From: Acidimicrobiia bacterium | Lineage (GTDB): Bacteria; Actinomycetota; Acidimicrobiia; Spongiisociales; UBA5794 | Direction of reading: 5' to 3' | DNA length: 6,293 bases | NCBI GenBank assembly: GCA_013001485.1 | Contig: JABDMN010000163.1 | Span: 1-6,293, forward strand | Shown: positions 1 to 6,281 of the stretch, piece after piece | Numbering within the stretch: the first letter of the stretch is position 1 | How the letters are laid out: each line of letters opens with the position of its first letter | Translations under genes and position numbers: made by a program | The notes under the pieces: model-generated | Database searches by the model: none | Seen by the model: only the letters and a program-made list of their open reading frames with translations | Told to the model about the DNA's origin: nothing

Positions 1-1341
1 ATCGAACACTGTGGAACGAGCCGGATCGACTGCCGGATCCTCATCGCCAGGCCCTGTCGGGTCCGGTACGTCGCCCTGACCGACGCCGCCGGTCACGCCA
101 CCCTGGTTGTTGCCGCCCCCGCCCGAGACGTTGCCACCGGTGACATTGCCGCCTTGACCCTGACCTTGGCCCTGGCCGTCACCCTGTCCCTGTCCTTGGC
201 CCTGGCCGTCACCGTCACCCTGACCCTGACCCTGACCTTGACCCTGGCCCTGGCCCTGGCCGTCGCCGATCGAGTCTGCAGCATCGGCGAGATCTCCCTG
301 GGCCTGACGCACCGTTGTCTGTGCATCAGCGAGGTCACCAGAGGCTGCCACGCGCTGGAGCGCATCTGACAACTCTCCGAGAGCGCCGTCGAGCGCAGCG
401 GTGGCGTCACCACCGGCTTCAAGTTGGTCGGCGGCATCCTGCAGTGCGTCGCTCAGGTCTCCGGCGGCGCCTTCGAGGCCATCCGCTAGGTCGGACAACT
501 GCTGCGCCGCTTGTTGCCGTTCGGCATCGGTGAGTTCGCCTGCCTCGTCGCGCAGCGATTGCAGCTGCTGTTGCGCCGTCTCCCCATCGCCGAGCGGGTC
601 CTTCTGGAGCTTGCGCTCCATCCCTGCGAGCGCAGTCTTCAGCGGAAGCGCTGCCGGGTCCTCCAACTCCTGGAGCTCCTGACGGGTGTCACCAAGTAGC
701 CGTTCTGCATCGGCGAGGCTGGCCGCCTCGCGCAGCTCCTCGGCGGCCTCGCGTAGGCGCTCGGCGATCTCCTCGGTGGCAGCCTCCTCGGCCGCCTCCT
801 CGAGAATCACGGCCTGAGCGTCGAGGATCTCTTCGATCTGCTGGCGCTCGGCGCGAGCAGCATCTGCCGGTGACGCTGGGATGGCCAGGGCAAGAGCCGC
901 ACCTATGGCGAGCGCGGTGAGGGCGATGACCCGCCAGCCAGGCAGGAGCTTGCCGAACCCGTCGAACGATCGGGCTTCTGCCCACGAGGCGGCTCGTGAG
1001 ATCTGCCGATTCTCGATCTCCGAGCGAGGTTCCTTCTCCGCCAGCTCGACCGCCGTAGAAATCTGGTCCCGGCCGCTCAGCCGCTGATCGACCTCGAGGG
1101 CCACCCGACGCCGTGTCGGTGGTCGCAGCAACGTCCACGCCATGACGCCGAGTACTGAGGCGATTACGGCGACCACAACGGCCGGTTCGGCCCACGGCAT
1201 GACGACCTGGCGTGCGATGCCGAGCAGCAGCGCACCCGCGGCGGCGACGATCCCGATGACAGCGATGACGCGGCGCCACAGATACATCCTCTGCAGACGA
1301 CGGCGCGCGGACTTGATGATGCGGGTGATGGGTTCAGGCAT
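1..1341 (-). CDS. Membrane protein with helical/coiled-coil region and Gln-Gly repeat (3' end outside window)
   Basis: This frame is open for 447 codons from the ATG at 1341-1339 to the left edge, where the last codon seen is Asp (3-1). There is no stop, so the C-terminus is missing. The Arg-rich N-terminus is followed by two hydrophobic segments (about residues 24-45 and 52-72), a charged stretch (73-135) that is probably cytoplasmic, and a third segment (136-155). From about 160 to 358 the protein is rich in Ala, Glu, Gln, Leu and Asp, with a helical, coiled-coil look. A [Gln/Asp]-Gly repeat (360-397) and a Gly/Asn-rich then Pro/Asp-rich tail follow. The start has a strong Shine-Dalgarno and overlaps the permease stop by 8 nt, so it is the last visible gene of the transporter operon. 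The layout and the segment around 81-102 resemble large membrane proteins found next to ABC-2, MoxR or DUF58 genes (DUF4175-like). That link is a guess and the function is unknown. Existence of the gene is secure. Confidence 0.88.
   Translation of the reverse strand, partial: MPEPITRIIKSARRRLQRMYLWRRVIAVIGIVAAAGALLLGIARQVVMPWAEPAVVVAVIASVLGVMAWTLLRPPTRRRVALEVDQRLSGRDQISTAVELAEKEPRSEIENRQISRAASWAEARSFDGFGKLLPGWRVIALTALAIGAALALAIPASPADAARAERQQIEEILDAQAVILEEAAEEAATEEIAERLREAAEELREAASLADAERLLGDTRQELQELEDPAALPLKTALAGMERKLQKDPLGDGETAQQQLQSLRDEAGELTDAERQQAAQQLSDLADGLEGAAGDLSDALQDAADQLEAGGDATAALDGALGELSDALQRVAASGDLADAQTTVRQAQGDLADAADSIGDGQGQGQGQGQGQGQGDGDGQGQGQGQGDGQGQGQGQGGNVTGGNVSGGGGNNQGGVTGGVGQGDVPDPTGPGDEDPAVDPARSTVFD
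151..264 (-). repeat. Hexanucleotide tandem repeat encoding 19 [Gln/Asp]-Gly dipeptides
   Basis: Nineteen consecutive 6-bp units (114 bp) lie in frame within the partial membrane-protein gene. On the coding strand the units are variants of CAGGGT, CAGGGC, CAAGGT, CAGGGA and GACGGC/GACGGT. They encode 15 Gln-Gly and 4 Asp-Gly dipeptides (residues 360-397). Most differences between units are synonymous third-position changes. This suggests the peptide pattern is kept by selection and that the array is not a fresh expansion. Such a segment would be a flexible, hydrophilic extracytoplasmic linker. Slippage between near-identical units could change its length among strains. Confidence 0.93.
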
Positions 1342-2428
1342 CAGTGGTCACCTCCCTCGAGCGACGGATCCGCACCCGGCGGCGGGGCACCTTGATCAGA
1401 CGGGACGCGGCGAACAGAGCCACCACCGTCACGATCGCCTCGAAGGCCAGTGTCCGCCACCACAGGCTCGACCGCTTCGGGTCGACGGTCCTGGTGCGGA
1501 ATGTCTGTTGCTGGTTGAACAGCGTGGAGCCGAAGTCGTTCGACGTGAACGTGTTGTCCGAGTCGATGGCGAAACTCCCGGCGAGGTCGAACGCAGTGCC
1601 ATAGGCATAGCCCTGGCGCTTCAGAAGCACTCCCTCGAACGGAACGTATGGCGAAAACAGCAGCTCTTCGCGAATGGTGAGGGTGTCCGATGAGGCATCG
1701 ATCATCCCCAGGTAGGGGTTGATCCAGGCCATGTAGAGCTCACGGCCATCGTCGCGGGCTCGCCCTCCGTCGAACCGGGCCCGACCAGTGTCATCCGGAG
1801 CAAACAGCAGGAACTCGCCGGCGAGCAGAGCGAGCGTGCCGAATACCAGCATGGCGGCCCACAGGTAGGACCCAAGCACCGCACCCTGCACCGACTTGGC
1901 GCGGGCAGAAACCCACATCGACACGGCGCCGATCATCACAGACGCCGCGATCAGCATGCCGAGTGCACCGGCGACCTGGCCGATCGTCACGCCTCCCAGC
2001 AATACCGGGATCACCAGCAGCGGTGTCGTGGCGACCACCAGGAGCAGGATGTACGAAAGCGAGGAGATCAGCTTGCCGACCACGACACTGGTTGCCGACA
2101 GTTGGCTGACCTGGAGAAGCTGGAGTGTCTGGCGGTCGCGCTCGCCAACGATGGTCACAGCCGCCTGGCCCGGCACCACGAACACCACACCGGTCATCAG
2201 GAGCACCATGATCATCTCAAAGATGAAGACGCCCATCGAGTTCGAAGCGAGCACCGAGCCGATGCCGGCAAACCCGACGTCGGAAAGAGCAGCGTCGGCT
2301 GCGCTGCGAGCGAGCAAGTAGGCGAGGAACGTGAGCGCTCCGGCCACGAGGACCCACACCGAAAGCAGGAGCGGCGACCGCACTGTGCGAAACCTCTCTT
2401 CCAGCTCCCTGATGGCAACCGGGTTCAT
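1334..2428 (-). CDS. ABC-2-type transporter permease
   Basis: This 364-residue integral membrane protein has about six hydrophobic segments (roughly 20-40, 65-87, 121-145, 151-173, 184-210 and 326-343). Residues 95-111 (GERDRQTLQLLQVSQLS) match the cytoplasmic Gly-Glu-[KR]-[DE]-x-x-T-L-x-L-L pattern before a 'GK' helix, which is typical of ABC-2 permeases and is thought to contact the ATPase. A hydrophilic segment (about 211-325) between the fifth and last membrane helices should be extracytoplasmic and is unusually long. The C-terminus is a basic Arg-rich cytoplasmic tail. The ATG overlaps the ATPase stop as ATGA, with an AAGGAG ribosome site 7 nt upstream. It should dimerise or pair with another membrane subunit and be powered by the adjacent ATPase. 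The family call is strong, and the substrate is unknown. Confidence 0.92.
   Translation of the reverse strand: MNPVAIRELEERFRTVRSPLLLSVWVLVAGALTFLAYLLARSAADAALSDVGFAGIGSVLASNSMGVFIFEMIMVLLMTGVVFVVPGQAAVTIVGERDRQTLQLLQVSQLSATSVVVGKLISSLSYILLLVVATTPLLVIPVLLGGVTIGQVAGALGMLIAASVMIGAVSMWVSARAKSVQGAVLGSYLWAAMLVFGTLALLAGEFLLFAPDDTGRARFDGGRARDDGRELYMAWINPYLGMIDASSDTLTIREELLFSPYVPFEGVLLKRQGYAYGTAFDLAGSFAIDSDNTFTSNDFGSTLFNQQQTFRTRTVDPKRSSLWWRTLAFEAIVTVVALFAASRLIKVPRRRVRIRRSREVTTDA
1348..1356 (-). promoter_or_regulatory. Strong ribosome binding site for the Gln-Gly repeat membrane protein
   Basis: The mRNA carries GGGAGGTGA, and the core GGAGG ends 9 nt before the ATG at 1341. It lies inside the 3' end of the permease gene. 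It fixes this start, although the frame is open at its other end and has no stop in the window. Confidence 0.75.
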
Positions 2429-3369
2429 GATGCGGCTCCTTCAGCAAACCCGTCGGTGACCTGGAGAAACAGCTCCTCGAGACCAGCCGCTTCCACCCTC
2501 CATTCGGCCACCGGGATCCCGGCATCCACGACCGAGCCGAGGAGGCGGGCCGAAACCGCATCGTCGCCATTGAACGCGACGTGAAGGACGTCCCGCTCCA
2601 CTGACACGTCTTCGACGCCAGACGAGTCACGCAACAGGTCCTCGGCGTCTTCGACATGACCGACTGCCACCCGGGCGACGATGCGGCGATGACCCATCAT
2701 CTTCTGTCGCATGGCTGTGATCGTGTCCTGAGCCAGGATTTGGCCGTGGTCGACGATGGCGAGGTGCGAGCAGATGCCCTCGAGCTCGGAAAGAATGTGG
2801 GACGAGATAACGATGGTGCGCCCCATGCGGTGAAGCTCTCCGATGAGTTCCCGCAGCTCGACGCGGGCACGGGGGTCGAGGCCTGATGCAGGCTCGTCGA
2901 GGACGAGCAGCTCCGGATCATGCACGAGGGCCCGCGCAAGGCTCAATCGCTGCTTCATGCCTCGCGAGAGAGTGTTGACGTCAGCATCGGCCTTGTGCCC
3001 GAGGTCGACAAGAGCCAGCAGGTCAGCCACCACGGCAGGTCGCGCAGCTTTGCGCACATTCTGGGTGGCGGCGAAGAACTCGAGGTACTCCCACGCCGTC
3101 AGACCTTCGTACACACCAAAGAAGTCGGGCATGTAGCCGACGTGGCGACGGACGGCCCGAGGGTTTCGCTCCGGGTCGAGTCCGCCGACCCGAACCCGGC
3201 CCCCATCACGGGACAGGAGAGAGGTCATCAGCAGCATCGAAGTCGTCTTGCCGGCACCGTTGGGACCGATCAGCCCGAGGATCGAGCCTTGCGGCACCTG
3301 GAGGTGGGCGTCCTTGAGGGCGTGAACCTTGCCGTAGCGCTTCTCGACTGCATCGAACTCGACGATCAT
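2425..3369 (-). CDS. ABC transporter ATP-binding protein (ABC-2 type)
   Basis: This 314-residue cytoplasmic ATPase has all core motifs: Walker A GPNGAGKTT (35-43), signature LSRGMKQ (134-140), Walker B LLVLDEP (154-160), D-loop GLDP (163-166) and switch His191 in ISSHIL. The usual Q-loop Gln is replaced by Asp82 in GYMPDFFGVYEGLT. From memory this variant occurs in a subset of ABC-2 ATPases, so it does not imply inactivity. The region after about residue 230 is an accessory C-terminal domain common in drug- or lipid-exporter-type ATPases. The start at 3369 is preferred over upstream in-frame starts (3381, 3513). It overlaps the stop of the preceding gene as ATGA, has GGGA 6 nt upstream, and the protein then begins with the family-typical MIVEFDAVEKRYG. 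Longer versions only add an Arg-rich translation of the neighbour's 3' end. It powers the permease encoded immediately downstream. Confidence 0.95.
   Translation of the reverse strand: MIVEFDAVEKRYGKVHALKDAHLQVPQGSILGLIGPNGAGKTTSMLLMTSLLSRDGGRVRVGGLDPERNPRAVRRHVGYMPDFFGVYEGLTAWEYLEFFAATQNVRKAARPAVVADLLALVDLGHKADADVNTLSRGMKQRLSLARALVHDPELLVLDEPASGLDPRARVELRELIGELHRMGRTIVISSHILSELEGICSHLAIVDHGQILAQDTITAMRQKMMGHRRIVARVAVGHVEDAEDLLRDSSGVEDVSVERDVLHVAFNGDDAVSARLLGSVVDAGIPVAEWRVEAAGLEELFLQVTDGFAEGAAS
2436..2441 (-). promoter_or_regulatory. Ribosome binding site of the ABC-2 permease
   Basis: AAGGAG lies 7 nt upstream of the permease ATG, inside the 3' end of the ATPase gene. With the ATGA stop/start overlap it supports coupled translation of the two transporter subunits. 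Confidence 0.75.
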
Positions 3370-5510
3370 GTTTCGTCCCATCTCAACGAGAAACGGCCGA
3401 GATTGATGTTGTCGTCGTAGTACCCATCGCGATCCTCGGGTGGCTTCGAGCCCCGCACGACGACCTCGCCGCCCGGCGACACGACGCCGTCGAGGGAGAA
3501 CCCGGTGTCCCACTTGGCTGCCACGAAGACTCCGGCATCCCAGTCGAAGACCTCCATGACCTCGAATGACGTGAAGCCCGGGCTCACCCGCACGTCACGG
3601 GCCAGGCCCTCGGGCACCACGTACTTGAAGTACACGTCTTCGGCGCCGTAGGCGTAGATGTCTGGGCCATATCCTTCGAGCGAGGAAGCTCCGGTGATGG
3701 TGAGAATCTCAGGCTCGGCCCGGCCGATGGCGAGCCGGGCGTCCTGGTCCATCGTCACCCGCTTGGCGACAAGGGCGATGCCACTTCCCAAGCCTTCGGT
3801 GTCGTCCACGGTGTAGGTGAACTCGGGGTCCGAGGTGTATCCGTAGAACCACAAGGTGGCACCTCGCAGCTGGTCGGCGATGTCCGACTCGGCGACGCGG
3901 GAGAGACTCTGGATCGTGTCGTAGTCAGCAGCAACGGTGTCGGTGATCGATCGCAAGGAGACCCCCGACGCGATGATGCCCTCATACTGAGAGTTGACCC
4001 CGCGGCCGATGGAAGCGTCGATCGTCCCGGTGGAACCGGCCTCGAGGATGCCCTCGCCAGAGATCGCCCGGCCATTGAACACGACTCCCCAGGCCCAGAA
4101 GGTCCACTCGGTGTCGTTCTGCGATGTGACGAGCAACCCCTTCCCGCCGGGCTCGGTGGTCACAGTCACGGGCACTTCGTCGGCATCCCAGGTGACCTGG
4201 GCCGCGGCGAGACCGAGGTCGGCAAGCTCGAACGTGATGGCGTCCCTGTCTCCCTGTGTGGTGTCCGTCGCTCCAGGATTGATCCCGGCGACAGACAGCC
4301 GAGAACCGGCCCAGCCCTCGGGGAACACGATGGTGCGGTCACCTCCCTGCTCGACCTGCAACAGCACACCACCGGTGCCGGTCGTCGAGTTGTACTCATC
4401 GACGAGGACCGTCGATTGGGCAAGAGTGAAGTCGGGAATCTGACCCGTTCCGATCAGCCAGAACAACCCCACGAAGCCAATCGACAGGACAGGGACGGTG
4501 ACCCACGCCAGTTCGGGCTTCTTCAGTGCTCTCAGCGCGAGGAAGTTCACGGGCCCGATGAGAACGACAAACGCTGCAATGCCGAGAAGCAGCCACGGCA
4601 AGGCCGGAACTGACGCTTCCTTGCCGCTGGTTGCCGCGGTCATCAGGTCGTTTGGGATGTTCGAGGCCGTGCCATCGAACCTGCGGACGAGCAGGGGCGA
4701 TGCGACGTCGCGGAGGATGGCTCCCCACTCGGTGGACGTGTAGCTGTCTGCCTCCAGGGCGACACCCACCTCACCGTCGCCGACACGGACGATGCCGACC
4801 GAGGTGTTGGGGATGATTTCGGCGCCACCGACTTCAGCGATCGCCGACACCTCGGAGCTAGGGCCGATGATCCTGCCTCCACGCTCGACCCAGCGGGTCA
4901 GGTCTTCGACTTCGTCGGGCTCGAGGCCGGAGACCGTCGAGGGACCGACGACCAGGTACTGGGCCACGTTGCCCGACCGCGTCGCCTGGATCGCGTCGAC
5001 GCTCTCTGCGACGACGTCGCGCGACGTGGGGACCGTCTTGGCGCTGCGCAGCGGGGCCACCGCCTCATCGAGGTCCCACACGGCAACCACGAGCTGGTCG
5101 TTGGCCACCTTGACCCTGACCTGCTCCGAGTAGACCTCCTCGGCGTCTTCTCCGGACCCCCGGGTGATGACAACGACGGCCTGGCGCGAGGACGCGAACG
5201 ACGGGAGGTCGAGCGTGTAACGCTTCGTCGAGCCGGCAGGTACCTCGATCTCAGCCGTGGTCGTGCGGCTGGAGACCTTGACCTCGAGCGACCCCAAGAA
5301 CAGTTCGTCGGAGGTGATGTCGACGACTCCGACGTTTTCACCGCGGGTGTCGATCCACCCGTTGAGGCCGAGGTTGACTGAGACCTCGATACCTGAGGGC
5401 GCCGCGTCGGAATCTTCCTGGGCCCCGAGAGGGGCTGCCATGGCGACGCCCAGAAAGCAGGCGAGAACCATTGCAATAACAGCGCGAGTCAACTTGCTTC
5501 CCACACCCAT
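3366..5510 (-). CDS. Exported membrane protein with GATase1-like N-terminal domain, ABC operon partner
   Basis: This 714-residue protein starts at ATG 5510-5508 with GGGGA 6 nt upstream. It has a signal peptide (about 1-30, hydrophobic 9-28, Ala-rich end). A beta-rich segment (40-135) follows, then an alpha/beta region (about 139-217) with VVAVWDLDE, YLVVGP and LTRWVERGGRIIGP. That spacing resembles the class I glutamine amidotransferase-like fold of BatA/DUF4350-like membrane proteins. No catalytic Cys was found there, so it is probably a non-enzymatic or ligand-binding version. Two membrane helices (about 304-324 and 334-354) are joined by a short basic loop with GPVNFLALRALKKPELAW. Residues 355-714 form a large, mostly beta C-terminal domain. 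The topology puts both domains outside the cytoplasm. The stop overlaps the ATPase start (ATGA), so it is probably made with the transporter as an accessory or substrate-handling subunit. The exact function is unknown. Confidence 0.9.
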   Translation of the reverse strand: MGVGSKLTRAVIAMVLACFLGVAMAAPLGAQEDSDAAPSGIEVSVNLGLNGWIDTRGENVGVVDITSDELFLGSLEVKVSSRTTTAEIEVPAGSTKRYTLDLPSFASSRQAVVVITRGSGEDAEEVYSEQVRVKVANDQLVVAVWDLDEAVAPLRSAKTVPTSRDVVAESVDAIQATRSGNVAQYLVVGPSTVSGLEPDEVEDLTRWVERGGRIIGPSSEVSAIAEVGGAEIIPNTSVGIVRVGDGEVGVALEADSYTSTEWGAILRDVASPLLVRRFDGTASNIPNDLMTAATSGKEASVPALPWLLLGIAAFVVLIGPVNFLALRALKKPELAWVTVPVLSIGFVGLFWLIGTGQIPDFTLAQSTVLVDEYNSTTGTGGVLLQVEQGGDRTIVFPEGWAGSRLSVAGINPGATDTTQGDRDAITFELADLGLAAAQVTWDADEVPVTVTTEPGGKGLLVTSQNDTEWTFWAWGVVFNGRAISGEGILEAGSTGTIDASIGRGVNSQYEGIIASGVSLRSITDTVAADYDTIQSLSRVAESDIADQLRGATLWFYGYTSDPEFTYTVDDTEGLGSGIALVAKRVTMDQDARLAIGRAEPEILTITGASSLEGYGPDIYAYGAEDVYFKYVVPEGLARDVRVSPGFTSFEVMEVFDWDAGVFVAAKWDTGFSLDGVVSPGGEVVVRGSKPPEDRDGYYDDNINLGRFSLRWDET

Positions 5511-5532
5511 GAGACGTCCCCGACCTCGTGAT

Positions 5533-5564
5533 GGTTCCCGTTCAGGCTAGGCGTTGCCGGGACC
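5533..5564 (-). repeat. Imperfect inverted repeat in the gap before the ABC operon
   Basis: GGTTCCCG (5533-5540) and CGGGACC (5558-5564) are complementary apart from one bulged base, with 17 nt between them. In the mRNA this could be a 7-bp hairpin after the selenoprotein gene, but no U-tract follows, so it is a poor Rho-independent terminator. It could be an operator, a processing or stability hairpin, or chance. Confidence 0.3.
5544..5549 (-). promoter_or_regulatory. Candidate -10 element for the ABC operon
   Basis: TAGCCT on the minus strand matches TAnnnT and lies 33 nt upstream of the ATG at 5510, between the arms of the inverted repeat. No convincing -35 box is correctly spaced. The operon may instead be read through from the selenoprotein gene 63 bp upstream. 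Confidence 0.2.
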
Positions 5565-5573
5565 GCCGATGGG

Positions 5574-6221
5574 TCAGGAGTGAACGGCGATCAGTGCGTC
5601 GATACGGGTCGACAGCTCGGCTTCGTCGAGCGCCCCAAACCAGGCCTCGAAGATCTTTCCGTCGGCCGTGATGAGCACGGTGTACGGCTGGTACGGGTCG
5701 CCGAACAGCTCCCAGATCGAGTCGTCGAGACCCCATGGGACGATGTCGAGAAGCTTGTCTGCTTGCTCAGTCGTGCGACCGAGGTCAGATCGCCCGGCCA
5801 CAGCTAGGAAGTCGACCTCGCCCTGGTATCGGCCGGCGACCTCATCGACGACGGGCAACTCCCGCCGACAGGTGCCTCACCACTCTGCCCAGAAGACCAG
5901 GTAGAGCGGAAGAGCTCCCTGGCTCAACGTATACGAACCGCCGTCGGCAAGTGCGAGAGTGAAATCGGGAGCCGGGTCACCGTCGAAGTCCGACACGAGC
6001 GCCGCAGCGACCGTGGTCGTTGTCGCCGTCTCCCCGGCCGAAGTGGTGCCGGCTGCGGTGGTGCTCGTCGTCGCGTCCGAGGCCGATGGCGCCATGGTCG
6101 TCGTCGACCCCGGCAACGACTCGGCGACGGTCGTGGTCGTCGATGCCGTGGATCCCCCGCCACAAGCCGAAACGACGAGAGCGAGGCCGAGTACGAGAGA
6201 GATTGGGCCGAGGCGTTTCAC
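5574..6221 (-). CDS. Probable selenocysteine-containing thioredoxin-fold lipoprotein (TlpA/ResA-like, UxxC)
   Basis: Reading through the in-frame TGA at 5877-5879 gives a 215-residue protein ending at TGA 5576-5574. Starting at GTG 6221, it has a signal peptide with lipobox VSAC (Cys20), a Thr/Ser/Ala-rich tether (21-77) and a TlpA/AhpC-TSA-type fold: APDFTLALADGGSYTL (84-99), strand LPLYLVFWAEW (104-114), active site Sec115-Gly-Thr-Cys118-Arg-Arg-Glu-Leu-Pro, probable cis-Pro179 in YQPYTVLITADGKI, and a C-terminal helix. The family consensus at the TGA is Trp-Cys-x-x-Cys, so the TGA sits exactly at the nucleophilic Cys. Both halves are in the same frame and the domain is otherwise intact. 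Cys20 and Cys118 are the only cysteines, so U115-C118 would be the sole redox pair. Expected role: membrane-tethered, extracytoplasmic thiol-disulfide exchange. No clear Shine-Dalgarno precedes the GTG. A nonsense mutation or sequencing error (TGC or TGT to TGA) is the alternative, but the correctly placed hairpin argues for Sec. Confidence 0.82.
5849..5867 (-). promoter_or_regulatory. Candidate bacterial SECIS hairpin
   Basis: In the mRNA, CGGCGGG (5867-5861) pairs with CCCGUCG (5855-5849): seven pairs, one of them G-U. They close a 5-nt loop AGUUG (5860-5856). One further G-C pair below a U-U mismatch extends the stem to 5847-5869. The loop begins 16 nt after the UGA and has G in its second position followed by U. 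Known bacterial SECIS elements need an apical loop about 16-37 nt after the UGA with a G in the first two loop positions, and SelB contacts G and U in the E. coli fdhF loop. The bulged U of the fdhF upper stem is not obvious here. The hairpin codes for Arg-Arg-Glu-Leu-Pro-Val-Val. Confidence 0.72.
5877..5879 (-). other. In-frame TGA, probable selenocysteine codon (residue 115)
   Basis: The TGA follows Phe-Trp-Ala-Glu-Trp and precedes Gly-Thr-Cys-Arg-Arg-Glu-Leu-Pro. It occupies the first Cys position of the thioredoxin motif. TGA also ends this gene and the three complete genes downstream, so UGA is not reassigned genome-wide. Insertion would need a local signal, and one is present just downstream. 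Confidence 0.8.
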
Positions 6222-6229
6222 AGGGCGAG

Positions 6230-6235
6230 ACGTTA
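6230..6235 (-). promoter_or_regulatory. Candidate -10 element of the selenoprotein gene
   Basis: TAACGT on the minus strand fits TAnnnT and ends 8 nt before the GTG start. Transcription would begin at or within about two bases of the GTG, giving a leaderless or near-leaderless mRNA. That would explain the missing Shine-Dalgarno. No -35 box is clear. Confidence 0.35.
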
Positions 6236-6269
6236 CCGCCGGCTGCGATTTAGACGAGTCCCCCTCCCC

Positions 6270-6275
6270 TAACCT
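6270..6275 (+). promoter_or_regulatory. Candidate -10 element for a divergent leaderless gene
   Basis: TAACCT fits TAnnnT and ends exactly 6 nt before the ATG at 6282, so the expected first transcribed base would be the A of the ATG. A weak TTAGAC at 6250-6255 could be a -35, but its 14-bp spacing is short. The pattern is typical of leaderless genes in Actinobacteria and Deinococcus. Confidence 0.4.
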
Positions 6276-6281
6276 GCCCGT

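Noticed and set aside
151..264. CRISPR-like array
   Set aside because: The units are 6 bp, contiguous and in frame with a coding sequence, with no spacers.
154..369. Plus-strand ORF with Thr-Leu/Ala-Leu repeats
   Set aside because: It is the antisense reading of the Gln-Gly hexamer array and lies inside the minus-strand gene, which has a strong ribosome site and membrane domains.
689..1279. Minus-strand 196-residue Arg/Gly-rich ORF
   Set aside because: It is a shifted-frame shadow of the partial membrane-protein gene, very Arg-rich, without recognisable domains. The true frame is missed only because it has no stop within the window.
3370..3513. Upstream start (3513) for the ABC ATPase
   Set aside because: It would add 48 Arg-rich residues translated from the 3' end of the preceding gene. 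The ATGA start at 3369 has a ribosome site and gives a normal N-terminus.
5511..5573. Rho-independent terminator after the selenoprotein gene
   Set aside because: The inverted repeat has a bulge and a 17-nt loop, and no U-tract follows it.
5574..5858. Independent 94-residue gene starting at TTG 5858
   Set aside because: It is in the same frame as the upstream lipoprotein and begins inside the thioredoxin active-site helix. Alone it would lack the first strand and the redox motif. It is the C-terminal half of the Sec protein.
5877..6221. Short lipoprotein ending naturally at TGA 5877, or a pseudogene
   Set aside because: The stop would fall in the middle of a conserved WCxxC motif with an intact in-frame remainder and a SECIS-like hairpin. 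A point nonsense mutation cannot be fully excluded without reads or the genome's sel genes.
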